Assembly: GCA_024998645.1 (NCBI GenBank)
Contig: JACOEJ010000013.1
Coordinates: forward strand, 5,518 to 42,876
Direction of reading: 5' to 3'
DNA length: 37,359 bases
Source: Nitrospira sp.
GTDB lineage: Bacteria; Nitrospirota; Nitrospiria; Nitrospirales; Nitrospiraceae
In this document: positions 1 through 7,762 of the stretch, piece after piece
Layout of the letters: each line of letters starts with the position of its first letter
How positions within the stretch are numbered: the first letter of the stretch is position 1
The notes under the pieces: model-generated
The model's input: only the letters and a program-made list of their open reading frames with translations
Databases searched by the model: none
What the model was told of the DNA's origin: nothing
Made by a program: the position numbers and the translations under genes

Positions 1-177
1 GGATTCCAGTTCACCATCCAACTCGGCAATCGGCCCCTCCAGAAAACTGCCCTTGATCTCCAGATTGAGCCGGCCCATCGGCAGATCCAGCAACTGGTCG
101 TCAGACCACCCGACCCACTCCGGATCAATCAAGTCATGTGCGGGGTGTTTGGATATCTCAAGTGCTGATCGATGCAT
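1..177 (-). CDS. Unknown protein, N-terminal part (truncated by the window edge)
   Basis: An open frame on the minus strand starts with ATG at 177 and runs off the left edge with 59 codons visible. The N-terminus begins MHRSALEISKHPAHDLIDPE and continues with an acidic, Trp-containing stretch (WVGWSDDQLLDLPMG). I do not recognise a family. There is no clear ribosome-binding site, and a TTG at 186 in the same frame is an alternative start. The even spread of acidic and hydrophobic residues looks like a real soluble protein. The gene is co-directional with the phosphatase gene that ends at 357, with about 180 bp between them in which I see no gene. Confidence 0.5.
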   Translation of the reverse strand, partial: MHRSALEISKHPAHDLIDPEWVGWSDDQLLDLPMGRLNLEIKGSFLEGPIAELDGELES

Positions 178-356
178 CGTGTGCAACCGTCTCGTACGTT
201 CTCGACAGAATGTTTGTGCTACTTGAGAAATTATAGCATTCGAAGTGGAATTCGTCGGCCACGGGACATGACCTCGCCTGTTTATGACAAAAAGCGGAAT
301 ATTTTCTTACTGAAAGTACAACAATGAACCACGGAGTGAGAATATTGAGTCGAAAA

Positions 357-842
357 TTACAAAAGATGAGGCAATCGTGCCGCGAAGTGGGGAATCGCGT
401 CGTATATATGATCAACCACCGAAACCACATAGGCCCTAGCCTGCGCCTCATTCTCTTCCCAATCAGGCAGCGCCTCATGCACATCAAGGATCGGCTCGTC
501 TCGCTCAAAGCAGAGTTGATTGAAGAGGGGAATCGATAGTCCAAACAATCGCTGCACCGCTTCTTGATGGTCGCGCCCCATCGCCACGACACAGTCCGCC
601 TCATCAAGTAACGATTGTGTCAGCTTGCGTTGCACATGCCCGGCCGGATCAGCGCCATGCTCTAGGAGCCTGGCACGCACGATGGGATGGATCGATTGTG
701 GCTTGGCCTCAATCCCGGCGGAACCGACACAATACAAACCTTGTGAACCAAGAAATTGCTTGAGCGCATACTCCGCTGTCAGGCTCCGAAAGATGTTACC
801 GGTGCAGACAAAGAGAATTGATCTTACTGAATCTTGTGCCAT
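357..842 (-). CDS. Low-molecular-weight protein tyrosine phosphatase (Wzb/ArsC-like fold)
   Basis: This 161-aa protein has the size and layout of low-molecular-weight phosphotyrosine phosphatases. The P-loop CTGNIFRS at residues 13-20 gives the CX5R(S/T) signature, with Cys13 as nucleophile and Arg19 binding phosphate. The loop normally reads CTGNICRS, so the second cysteine is replaced by Phe18. Asp127 in LPDW is the probable general acid. I chose ATG at 842 because it places the P-loop 12 residues from the N-terminus, as is usual. The open frame extends to 998 but that part overlaps ttcA. The gene is divergent from ttcA with 58 bp between the two starts. In other bacteria such enzymes act on tyrosine kinases of polysaccharide export or on phosphoarginine; nothing nearby decides the substrate. 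Confidence 0.85.
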   Translation of the reverse strand: MAQDSVRSILFVCTGNIFRSLTAEYALKQFLGSQGLYCVGSAGIEAKPQSIHPIVRARLLEHGADPAGHVQRKLTQSLLDEADCVVAMGRDHQEAVQRLFGLSIPLFNQLCFERDEPILDVHEALPDWEENEAQARAYVVSVVDHIYDAIPHFAARLPHLL

Positions 843-863
843 CGTCGTTCCGCTCCGGCTCCA

Positions 864-893
864 TCGACAGCCGTACAAGTGAGCAGGTACAAT
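864..893 (+). promoter_or_regulatory. Putative sigma-70 promoter of ttcA (leaderless)
   Basis: A TCGACA box at 864-869 and a TACAAT box at 888-893 are separated by 18 bp. The expected transcription start, 6-8 bases after the -10 box, falls at about 900-901, which is the A of the ttcA ATG. No Shine-Dalgarno sequence precedes that ATG, so the message may be leaderless. Confidence 0.4.
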
Positions 894-900
894 CGTCACC

Positions 901-1773
901 ATGTCATCATCACCGACACCTACAGTGTCCGTTGTAAAGCTGGACGAGGAGACTGAAAAACTCCAGACCCGACTCTGTCGCCTGGTCGGCCAAGCCATCG
1001 CCGACTATCGGCTGATTGAAGACGGGGACAAGATCATGGTGTGCCTGTCCGGCGGGAAGGATAGTTATGGCCTACTCGACATCCTGCTTCTCTTGCAACA
1101 GCGTGCACCAATTCACTTTGATCTCGTTGCGGTCAACCTGGACCAAAAACAGCCCGGCTTTCCCGCGCACATTCTGCCGGAGTACCTGACGAACCGGGGT
1201 ATTCCGTTTCACATTGAAGCGCGCGACACCTACTCCATCGTGAAGCGTCTGATCCCCGAGGGCCAGACGACGTGTTCCCTCTGTTCGCGACTCAGACGCG
1301 GGCATCTCTATCGCATTGCCTCTGAGTTGGGCGCCACCAAGATCGCACTCGGCCACCACCGTGATGATATCAATGAAACACTGTTTCTGAATCTCCTGTA
1401 CACGGGCAAGCTCAAAGCCATGCCACCAAAACTCCGATCAAAAGACGGCCGGCATCTTGTGATTCGCCCGCTTGCCTTTGTGAAAGAAATGGATCTGGCC
1501 CGTTATGCGGAGCTCCGGGGATTCCCGATCATCCCCTGCGATTTGTGCGGGTCTCAGGAGGACCTGAAGCGGAAGGAAGTGAAGGCGCTGCTCCGTCAGT
1601 GGGAAACACGATCGCCCGGCTGCTCTGACAGCATCGCGGCGGCAATCGCCAATGTCGCCCCGGCGCTTCTCATGGACCAACGCCTATTCGATTTTCACAC
1701 GCTTCGCACGGCACAGGACAGTACCGGCGAAGGCGACGCCTGGTTGGATGCTGAGGCACACCCACCGCAGTAG
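901..1773 (+). CDS. ttcA: tRNA 2-thiocytidine synthetase TtcA (tRNA C32 thiolation)
   Basis: TtcA-type enzymes use ATP and a [4Fe-4S] cluster to thiolate cytidine 32 of certain tRNAs. The 290-aa protein has the PP-loop SGGKDS (residues 50-55), which binds ATP. The cluster and sulfur-transfer cysteines lie in [10 protein letters not shown] (Cys125, Cys128) and [12 protein letters not shown] (Cys213, Cys216). The GHHRDD motif at 151-156 is also typical. All of these match canonical TtcA, and the length is close to the E. coli protein (about 310 aa). The ATG at 901 lacks a Shine-Dalgarno sequence, see the promoter entry. A 6-bp inverted repeat right after the stop (1772-1788) has no T-run. Confidence 0.93.
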   Translation: MSSSPTPTVSVVKLDEETEKLQTRLCRLVGQAIADYRLIEDGDKIMVCLSGGKDSYGLLDILLLLQQRAPIHFDLVAVNLDQKQPGFPAHILPEYLTNRGIPFHIEARDTYSIVKRLIPEGQTTCSLCSRLRRGHLYRIASELGATKIALGHHRDDINETLFLNLLYTGKLKAMPPKLRSKDGRHLVIRPLAFVKEMDLARYAELRGFPIIPCDLCGSQEDLKRKEVKALLRQWETRSPGCSDSIAAAIANVAPALLMDQRLFDFHTLRTAQDSTGEGDAWLDAEAHPPQ

Positions 1774-1831
1774 CTCCGCAAAGGAGCTCACACTCTACAG
1801 AAAACCGAATCACTTCAGATATTGTCGAAGG

Positions 1832-2266
1832 ATGAGCGTCTCGTCTGATTCTAACGACGGCCGAAGTTCCGACCCACCACTCTGGTCGATGGGACTGGCT
1901 GTCCTCGTCGTCCTGGCCGCCCCTTTGGTATTGTATTCACTCGCGCCGTCAGGTCCACTGCGCACAGGGGACACCATTTTCTCCCAAGGTCAACAGCAAG
2001 TGCGCGTCGCTGTTCCCGGAACAACAGTAGGACCTCACGTACGGGAAACCTGCCTGCTCGACCCCAATACCCCCCTTATCATTCTTGAATTGCAAGATGA
2101 ACGGGAGGAAGATGAAATACTCGCCACCGTACAAGGCAATCCTGTTTCCGAATGGCCGTTCTGCCCACCCCACACCCAGGTACTTGTGAGCACTCATCAG
2201 ATTTTTCAGAAGCCCGATCCATGGGATCTGCCGAAACAAGGGCTGTCGTGGATTGTTGGAAAGTGA
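1832..2266 (+). CDS. Membrane-anchored or exported unknown protein
   Basis: This 144-aa protein has a short polar N-terminus, then one hydrophobic segment at about residues 18-40 (WSMGLAVLVVLAAPLVLYSL), then a soluble domain with two Cys residues. That suggests a single-pass membrane or secreted protein. I do not recognise the family. The ATG at 1832 is the only plausible start after the ttcA stop; a GAAGG sequence directly abuts it, which is too close for a normal Shine-Dalgarno. The gene lies 58 bp downstream of ttcA on the same strand and converges with msrA, leaving 17 bp between their stops. It may be cotranscribed with ttcA. Confidence 0.65.
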   Translation: MSVSSDSNDGRSSDPPLWSMGLAVLVVLAAPLVLYSLAPSGPLRTGDTIFSQGQQQVRVAVPGTTVGPHVRETCLLDPNTPLIILELQDEREEDEILATVQGNPVSEWPFCPPHTQVLVSTHQIFQKPDPWDLPKQGLSWIVGK

Positions 2267-2283
2267 CGACGTTAAATCTCGCC

Positions 2284-2826
2284 TCAGGGCTTCAGCTTTG
2301 ACACAAACTGTTTCCGAAACTTGGCCACCTTTGGACTCACCACAAACTGACAGTAGCCTTGAAGCGGATTTCTGGCGAAGTATTCTTGGTGGTACCGTTC
2401 AGCCTCGTACCACGTTGTCGCAGCAACGACCTCAGTAACTACCGGGTTAGGATACAACCCTTGCGCTGTGACCGCGGCTTTGACCGCCTCGGCCACCTGC
2501 CGTTGCTCGGGGGAATGGTAGAAAATCGCGGAACGATACTGCGTGCCCTCGTCGTTGCCCTGGCGATTCAACGTCGTGGGATCGTGGATCGCAAAAAAGA
2601 TTTCGACCAACTCCCGACAGGAGATGAGCGTGGGATCATAGGTGACGCGCACGGCTTCGGCATGGCCCGTCCTTCCGCCACACACCGCTTCGTACGAAGG
2701 ATTCTCAATGGCGCCTCCAATATAACCGGATTCAACCGAGAGTACACCATTGATTTGGTCATAGACCGCCTCCAGACACCAGAAGCATCCGCCAGCCAGA
2801 GTGATGACTTCGCTTCCGGCGCTCAT
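2284..2826 (-). CDS. msrA: Peptide methionine sulfoxide reductase MsrA
   Basis: MsrA reduces methionine-S-sulfoxide in proteins and free methionine, protecting against oxidative damage. The 180-aa sequence carries the GCFWC signature with catalytic Cys14, the conserved Glu57 in the GRTGHAEAVRVTYD block, and Cys159 in GYCQF as the probable resolving cysteine. Length and motif order are those of the stand-alone enzyme; no MsrB domain is fused. The ATG at 2826 is preceded by GGGAGG about 11 bases upstream. The gene lies 83 bp downstream of a small acidic-protein gene on the same strand and may share its transcript. Confidence 0.95.
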   Translation of the reverse strand: MSAGSEVITLAGGCFWCLEAVYDQINGVLSVESGYIGGAIENPSYEAVCGGRTGHAEAVRVTYDPTLISCRELVEIFFAIHDPTTLNRQGNDEGTQYRSAIFYHSPEQRQVAEAVKAAVTAQGLYPNPVVTEVVAATTWYEAERYHQEYFARNPLQGYCQFVVSPKVAKFRKQFVSKLKP

Positions 2827-2909
2827 CGCGCGGCCATCCTCCCACCGTGCCCCAGTTGTCTGTTGCTGAATCGATCACTTGCCTTCATTACGTCAGGCTC
2901 TCCGGCATA

Positions 2910-3071
2910 CTAGTCGTCTTCTTCCTCTTCAATGTCCTCAATGCCCTCATAGCTCATTTCTGGAAATGCGGCAGTAGCCTTTTCACAGGCAGTTTCTATC
3001 ATTTCCTCAGCATCTTCAGCCGAATCAGCGTTGACCAAGAATTTGACTGTAATCGCGTACCGTTGCTCCAC
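2910..3071 (-). CDS. Small acidic unknown protein (53 aa)
   Basis: I place the start at GTG 3071 because AAGGAG lies exactly 6 bases upstream, an ideal Shine-Dalgarno arrangement. An open frame continues further upstream to 3146, but that part is low-complexity and basic and looks non-coding. The 53-aa product starts VEQRYAITVKFLVNADSAED and ends in an acidic run (EDIEEEEDD). A beta strand followed by a helix is likely. I know no function. A TTGACA box at 3187-3192 on this strand, with TAACAA 15 bp further down, is a possible but poorly spaced promoter. The roughly 290 bp between this gene and the PilZ gene holds nothing else I can support. Confidence 0.65.
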   Translation of the reverse strand: MEQRYAITVKFLVNADSAEDAEEMIETACEKATAAFPEMSYEGIEDIEEEEDD

Positions 3072-3363
3072 TCCACACTCCTTTCGGTTCCCCTGCAAAA
3101 ATGAAAAGGCTGAGAACGAGGGCCACGAAGAGACTCTCCGTTTCATCCTGTCTATTGTTGGTACTTTGTTACAGCGAGAGGGAGCATGTCAATCGGTAGT
3201 CCCCCTCATAATGTGCTCCCAGCTGGCACCCCAAGCCAAACAGAGCCCGCCCTTCAAGGCATGAGTTCAGCCGCGAGCCGTCTATTTTGGAGGTGTAGTT
3301 AGGGAAAGGAAGAGAGTCCTGCACGTGTTATTACCGAAGTGGATGAGTGCAGGTGGTGAGCGG

Positions 3364-3765
3364 TCAGGTCTGCTGTTCCTGCTCAATCTTGCTGATAATC
3401 GCAGTGATTTTATCCTGCTCTCCTGACCGGATACGTGTGAAAGCCAACCCGAATGTCTTTCCCTCAACCCAGCGAACGATCGCTTCATCGATCATGATCG
3501 GCCAATCGAGGTCTGGAATATGGAGACGACATTCAAACTTATCTCCTTGGCCGACAACTGTTCCACTTTCGATCTTACACCCTCCGATAGACAGATCGAG
3601 CGTTCGTCCATTCCCCTCATTTGGGCCGCCCGAGAAGGTGCTTCGAAACTGCGTGGTAAAGCGAGGCTGAATCCGACGCTCATCGGGACTCGAGAAACCG
3701 GTCTCATCCGACTTCTTCTCAGATTTGAACAGCGAGGCCATTTTTTTCATCGCTGAAATTGACAT
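3364..3765 (-). CDS. PilZ-domain protein, probable cyclic-di-GMP receptor
   Basis: The 133-aa protein is a single PilZ domain, a fold that binds the second messenger cyclic di-GMP. Both binding motifs are present: RxxxR at Arg31-Arg35 (RIQPR) and DxSxxG at Asp57-Gly61 (DLSIGG). The first 27 residues are a basic leader that may be disordered. There is no enzyme domain, so it should act as an adaptor, for example on motility or polysaccharide synthesis. No partner gene is adjacent. The start is uncertain: ATG at 3765, 3750 and 3741 are all in frame and none has a clear Shine-Dalgarno sequence. A strong hairpin (3806-3846) separates it from pal upstream. Confidence 0.85.
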   Translation of the reverse strand: MSISAMKKMASLFKSEKKSDETGFSSPDERRIQPRFTTQFRSTFSGGPNEGNGRTLDLSIGGCKIESGTVVGQGDKFECRLHIPDLDWPIMIDEAIVRWVEGKTFGLAFTRIRSGEQDKITAIISKIEQEQQT

Positions 3766-3805
3766 ATCGGCAAGCTACGTGCGGTTTTACGAACAGGCCT
3801 CTCCA

Positions 3806-3846
3806 GCGAGGCGTCCTTCAGCATGATCTTCAGAAGGACGCCTCGC
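3806..3846. terminator. Perfect 14-bp stem hairpin between pal and the PilZ gene
   Basis: GCGAGGCGTCCTTC at 3806-3819 is the exact reverse complement of 3833-3846, with a 13-base loop. It sits 22 bases after the pal stop. Neither side has a T-run, so it may be a Rho-assisted terminator or a 3'-end stabiliser of the pal message, not a classical intrinsic terminator. Confidence 0.55.
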
Positions 3847-3867
3847 GATGATGCCGACACTAACCTT

Positions 3868-4536
3868 CTACTGCTTCACCTGAAGCAACATGTGTCCACG
3901 ACGATTTTGTTGATAGCATGACTCGGCATGATCAAAGCAAAACGGCTGCTCTTTACCGAATGACACGATTGCGACTTGCTTGGGATTGATTCCGGCTTCA
4001 TGAAGGTACGTCTTTGCGGCCTTCGCCCGCTTGTCCCCAAGAACCATGTTGTAATCGGTCGTTCCCCGTTCATCACAATGCCCTTCAATTTTTAAAACGG
4101 CACCAGGATGATCCTTCAGCCAGCTCGCATCGCGGTTCAACGCTTCCATGCTGGCATCAGATACGGTCCACTGATCGTAACCGAAGAACACATCCTGGAG
4201 TCCTGCTTCAATGGCCGCCTTCTCTTCCTTGGTTAACTCGGCACGCCGTCTTACTGTGACATCGGAAGGATTCAGTGAGGCTCGATAGCCACTTTGAGCC
4301 AATCGCTCTTCATCGGGATTCTGTGAAAATCCTCTGAGTTCTCCTGATGCGCCCCCACGTGCCATTCCCGGAAAGTTGGGATTGACGCCTTCCCCGTTCC
4401 AATTCTTTGATTTATCAGACTGTGCTGACGAGACCTCTCCATCAGACTGAAGCCATTTCATCCCGCACCCCTGACTCAAAATCATAACTAGACCCAACAT
4501 GACCACACTGGCCATAGAACCATTTCTTCCCGTCAT
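3868..4536 (-). CDS. pal: Peptidoglycan-associated lipoprotein Pal
   Basis: Pal is an outer-membrane lipoprotein of the Tol-Pal system that binds peptidoglycan and keeps the envelope intact during division. The 222-aa protein has a type II signal peptide with lipobox LSQGC, so Cys24 should be lipidated. A linker of about 80 residues follows, then an OmpA-like domain from about residue 107 to the end with the Pal hallmark GHCDERGTTDYN. The ATG at 4536 is preceded by GAGGAG with 6-base spacing. The usual neighbours tolB, tolA and ybgF are not in this window; the tol genes must be elsewhere or upstream of a break. Two extra Cys residues near the C-terminus (CFDHAESC) could form a disulfide. Confidence 0.92.
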   Translation of the reverse strand: MTGRNGSMASVVMLGLVMILSQGCGMKWLQSDGEVSSAQSDKSKNWNGEGVNPNFPGMARGGASGELRGFSQNPDEERLAQSGYRASLNPSDVTVRRRAELTKEEKAAIEAGLQDVFFGYDQWTVSDASMEALNRDASWLKDHPGAVLKIEGHCDERGTTDYNMVLGDKRAKAAKTYLHEAGINPKQVAIVSFGKEQPFCFDHAESCYQQNRRGHMLLQVKQ

Positions 4537-4946
4537 ACAATTCTCCTCAGTTAATAATTCCTATCGTGATACGATCGTCATGGCCTCTATTCGAATGAGC
4601 ACAAATCTCATATTTTGTAAGAGGCCTGGGCTTCCCTGCATGAAGACGATCAGTGCAAATCGTTAGATCAACTATAGCACCAGGTTCAGAATTGTCTTCC
4701 CCGAGAGAGGCCTCCCTAGATCGCTCCCCAAAATTTTCAATCGGGGATGACGGGGGTCCCAAAAATTTGATTCAAAATACCCTGGAGAGATTTACGCTTG
4801 ACGGGCGCAAGACATTAAATTATATGAGCAAATACTGATACTTGAGGACTGTGACAAGCAAGAGCGCGGGGAAACTCGGAGTGGGGGGAAGGGCTGAGCG
4901 AGCGAGACACCGAGCTACTACAATCCACCATTCTGATTGGAGGAGA
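4537..4946. other. Intergenic region upstream of pal, no gene seen
   Basis: About 410 bp with lower GC than the surroundings. The short open frames here on either strand lack ribosome-binding sites and have no protein-like composition. It presumably holds the pal promoter, but I cannot point to a convincing pair of boxes. Confidence 0.5.
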
Positions 4947-5090
4947 CTAGCGTGAAGCCCTACGGTCCGACCACCGGGCCGGTCGCATAATCGTCCCCAA
5001 TCCGGCAACGGCACAGATTAACGCCAGCATCGCAAGACCCACAGCAAGAAAAAAACCTGCCCTTACATCATGCACTACGGGGATCATCAT
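4947..5090 (-). CDS. 47-aa single-pass membrane microprotein
   Basis: This frame is too short for usual gene-calling cut-offs. It reads MMIPVVHDVRAGFFLAVGLA and continues through a hydrophobic segment (residues 11-34) to a basic C-terminus (RPARWSDRRASR), the pattern of a one-span inner-membrane protein with its tail in the cytoplasm. A strong Shine-Dalgarno sequence, GGGAGG, lies 5-6 bases before the first ATG at 5090; a second ATG follows directly at 5087. It begins 18 bases after the stop of a small Cys-rich frame and may be cotranscribed with it. No family is recognised. Confidence 0.55.
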   Translation of the reverse strand: MMIPVVHDVRAGFFLAVGLAMLALICAVAGLGTIMRPARWSDRRASR

Positions 5091-5108
5091 CGCTCCCTCC
5101 CAATCTAT

Positions 5109-5315
5109 TTACCCACACCGCCATCCACACGTACAGTACCAGGCACCCATGGGCTCTTCTTTTTGGAGGACCCGACCACAGCAAGGGCAAGAACGAGTCC
5201 ATCGCCACCGAGCTGATACTGGGAGCTTACCAGACCAGTTTCTTCCATGTCTCTCTTTTCGGCAATAACCAGCCATGGAACAACCCCCACATGAATCGTC
5301 TTCACTGTAGGGCAT
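5109..5315 (-). CDS. Small Cys-rich, zinc-ribbon-like protein (68 aa)
   Basis: The product has paired cysteines, CGGC near the N-terminus, then CPCCG and YCTCGWRCG near the C-terminus, which is the spacing of a zinc ribbon. The start is unsure: ATG 5315 directly follows an in-frame TAG and has no Shine-Dalgarno, and ATG 5276 would give 55 aa. Another frame (GTG 5305 to 5105) is also open over the same bases and encodes a hydrophobic 66-aa product, so the choice of frame rests on the cysteine pattern only. The microprotein gene follows 18 bases downstream. Confidence 0.4.
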   Translation of the reverse strand: MPYSEDDSCGGCSMAGYCRKERHGRNWSGKLPVSARWRWTRSCPCCGRVLQKEEPMGAWYCTCGWRCG

Positions 5316-5440
5316 GGGCTATCTGAATACTATTCCTCTTTGGCAGGAGAAGGGTGTGGAAGCTAACAGGGAATGAAGGCACTGAGGAGGGTTACACTTC
5401 TTACTTCTCAATCACTTAGCAGTCAGTCTCTCGATACGAG

Positions 5441-5517
<77 letters not shown>

Positions 5518-5611
5518 ACAACGACTGTTCAATCACTTCTACAGCAGAAATGTCAAGGATGACCGGGGCACCACCCCCTGCTTCAGCACGAAAGATAGAG
5601 ACCTACTCGAT

Positions 5612-6118
5612 CTACCGCTGGACGGAGGAAAGAATCGTCTCGACGATTTGATTGATGGCGCATCCATCGGTGGGCACAATATGGTCGGCGGCCTCTCGAT
5701 ATTTTGGTGTTCGCACCGCCAGAACTTCCTCAATCTCCTCAACGAATGACTTGGTGCCCGTCAGTGACGGGCGCTGAGTATCACGCCCGATGCGCGAAAC
5801 GATCGTCGCGACAGAAGCGGTCAGCCAAAACAGCACGCCGTTCTTCTTCAAACACGCCACATTCTCCTGACGAAGGATCGCCCCTCCGCCCGTATCGATG
5901 ATCAATCTATCTTGTGCGGAAAATTCCCGGCAGACCGTTGATTCAAGATCGCGGAAATGCTCCCAGCCATGCTGCGCGACTATCTCCGGAACTGATCGCC
6001 CGGCCCCCCGAACAATTTCCGCATCAGTCGAGACCAGCGGCCATCCGAGCCTCGCAGCCAGTACCTTCCCAACCGTACTTTTCCCCGTCCCACGATATCC
6101 GACCAGCACGATATTCAT
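5612..6118 (-). CDS. aroK: Shikimate kinase
   Basis: It phosphorylates shikimate to shikimate-3-phosphate, the step before EPSP synthase. The 168-aa protein has the Walker A motif GYRGTGKST (residues 7-15). Shikimate-binding motifs follow: the Asp in STDAEI, FRDLE, and TGGGAI, with RPSL in the lid region. Length is normal. Its ATG overlaps the aroE stop by 4 bases (ATGA at 6115-6118), so the two are translationally coupled. It is the last gene of the trmI-SDR-aroE-aroK operon. Confidence 0.95.
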   Translation of the reverse strand: MNIVLVGYRGTGKSTVGKVLAARLGWPLVSTDAEIVRGAGRSVPEIVAQHGWEHFRDLESTVCREFSAQDRLIIDTGGGAILRQENVACLKKNGVLFWLTASVATIVSRIGRDTQRPSLTGTKSFVEEIEEVLAVRTPKYREAADHIVPTDGCAINQIVETILSSVQR

Positions 6119-6969
6119 CGAAAACGAGACTCCAACACGGCTCGCATGATATCCGCCGGAGCAGTGTGATTAGTCCACAACTCGAATTGCGCGGCCGCTT
6201 GATGCAGGAACATTTCCAACCCGGGGATCGTGACGCATCCTGCCTGCCGGGCATCCTTAAGCAATTGTGTCTCGCGCGGATTGTAGACAATATCCATAAC
6301 GGCCAGGCCTGCGTGTAAAAGCGACGCCGGCACACAGGTCCCTTCAGTCTTTGGAGACATGCCGATCGGAGTACAGTGGACCAGGATTTGCGCAGCAGAA
6401 AGGGCTTTCGCCAACACAGCTTCGTCGAGGTGAGCTTCTTCCACAGAAAGCGAAGTTTTCGAGCGAAGATCCGCCGCCAATAGCGACCGCTCGTTCGCGT
6501 CCACGCCTAGCAACGTTAATCCTGCAAGTTCTGACTCCCCGGCAAGCGCAAAGGCAATCGCTCGAGCAGCCCCCCCCGATCCCACCATCACGACCCGTTT
6601 TCCTGCGAGAGGCCCCACCCCTCCACGAAGCGCACGCAACGCACCGGTGGCATCGGTGTTATACCCAATCAGCGTGCCCTGCTTTGCCACGATCGTATTG
6701 ATGGCCCCGATGTGCCTGGCGGTCGGGTCAATCTCGTCGAGAAATGGCATCGACGAAACTTTATGAGGAATCGTGACGCTGGCGCCTCGAAATCCACCCA
6801 ACGCACGGAGCCCCTTGATCGCCTCACCGATCGCCTCGACTCGAAACGCGAGGTACACCAGATTCAGCCGAAGTTGTTGGAACGCTGCGTTGTGGATGGC
6901 GGGAGAAAGCGAATGCTCGACGGGATTTCCGATAACCCCGCAGAACCCTGTGTGTGCGTCAATCTCCAT
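6115..6969 (-). CDS. aroE: Shikimate 5-dehydrogenase
   Basis: It reduces 3-dehydroshikimate to shikimate with NADPH. In this 284-aa protein SLSPAIHN (20-27) binds substrate, VTIPHK brings catalytic Lys70, and NTDA holds Asp106. The Rossmann loop GSGGAARA starts at about residue 130. The VYNPRET motif is also typical. Together with aroK it makes shikimate-3-phosphate, which the aroA product at 24-25.5 kb uses. There are 37 bp between the SDR gene stop and this start. Confidence 0.95.
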   Translation of the reverse strand: MEIDAHTGFCGVIGNPVEHSLSPAIHNAAFQQLRLNLVYLAFRVEAIGEAIKGLRALGGFRGASVTIPHKVSSMPFLDEIDPTARHIGAINTIVAKQGTLIGYNTDATGALRALRGGVGPLAGKRVVMVGSGGAARAIAFALAGESELAGLTLLGVDANERSLLAADLRSKTSLSVEEAHLDEAVLAKALSAAQILVHCTPIGMSPKTEGTCVPASLLHAGLAVMDIVYNPRETQLLKDARQAGCVTIPGLEMFLHQAAAQFELWTNHTAPADIMRAVLESRFR

Positions 6970-7006
6970 AACTCATCTCACCTGTACTCTGGGGCTAGGG
7001 GACTAC

Positions 7007-7762
7007 TCACCACACTGTCATTCCACCATCAATGCGAAACGTCCCGCCAGTGACCCATGCCGATTCGTCTGACGCAAGGTACAGGACCATGTTCGCCACT
7101 TCTTCAGGTTTGCCCGGACGGCGGATCGGATAGTGCGACAGGATCGATCCCAGCTGATCGGGATTGGCCATCAAGGGAGCAGCCATCGGCGTATCGATCA
7201 AGCCAGGGTTCACCACATTGCAGCGAATGCCATCGGTTGCGTAATCAATCGCGATCGATCGAGTGAGCGCGTCGAGCGCTCCTTTGGAAGCCGCATACGC
7301 GGACAAGAGAGGGATGCCGACCAGACTGGCAACCGATGAAATATTGACGATGGATCCGCCGGCCTGCTTGAGCATTTCTGGAATCACCGCTCGTGTCATA
7401 CGGAACACTCCGGTCAAATTCACATCCAGCACATGTGCCCAGGCCGCATCATCCATCTCATGAAGGCGCTTGCCAAAATCTCCGACCCCAGCGTTGTTGA
7501 CCAACACATCGATTTTTTGAAACGACGCTAACGCCTGCTGGACCACAGCCCGTGCATGACCGTCATCCGTCACCGACCCGGCGACAGCGAGCACCTTGCC
7601 GCCATGCGCTGAAATCTCCCGTACTACCCGATCAAGTTCAGCCTGGCGTCGGCCCGTAATCACGACAGCCGCACCCTCTTCGGCAAACCGCTTGGCGACG
7701 GACTCCCCAATGCCGGCATTTCCGCCGGTAATTAATGCCACCTTTCCGTCCAACCGTTTCAT
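7007..7762 (-). CDS. Short-chain dehydrogenase/reductase (SDR)
   Basis: This 251-aa classical SDR has the cofactor loop TGGNAGIG (12-19), the NNAG motif (89-92) and the catalytic Ser143, Tyr156 and Lys160 (YAASK). The C-terminal INPGLIDTP-like region and the DGGMTVW end are typical of the FabG-like glucose/3-oxoacyl reductase group. The substrate cannot be told from sequence. GRR after beta-2 suggests NADP preference. Its ATG overlaps the trmI stop by 4 bases, which couples it to that gene, and aroE follows 37 bp later. Confidence 0.9.
   Translation of the reverse strand: MKRLDGKVALITGGNAGIGESVAKRFAEEGAAVVITGRRQAELDRVVREISAHGGKVLAVAGSVTDDGHARAVVQQALASFQKIDVLVNNAGVGDFGKRLHEMDDAAWAHVLDVNLTGVFRMTRAVIPEMLKQAGGSIVNISSVASLVGIPLLSAYAASKGALDALTRSIAIDYATDGIRCNVVNPGLIDTPMAAPLMANPDQLGSILSHYPIRRPGKPEEVANMVLYLASDESAWVTGGTFRIDGGMTVW

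Noticed and set aside
1772..1788. 6-bp inverted repeat after ttcA
   Set aside because: Short stem and no T-run; too weak to call a terminator.
4547..4838. Small frames upstream of pal on both strands
   Set aside because: No start signals and random-like composition.
5105..5305. 66-aa minus frame overlapping the Cys-rich frame
   Set aside because: Hydrophobic but without Cys pattern or ribosome-binding site; the other frame has zinc-ribbon spacing. I kept that one at low confidence.
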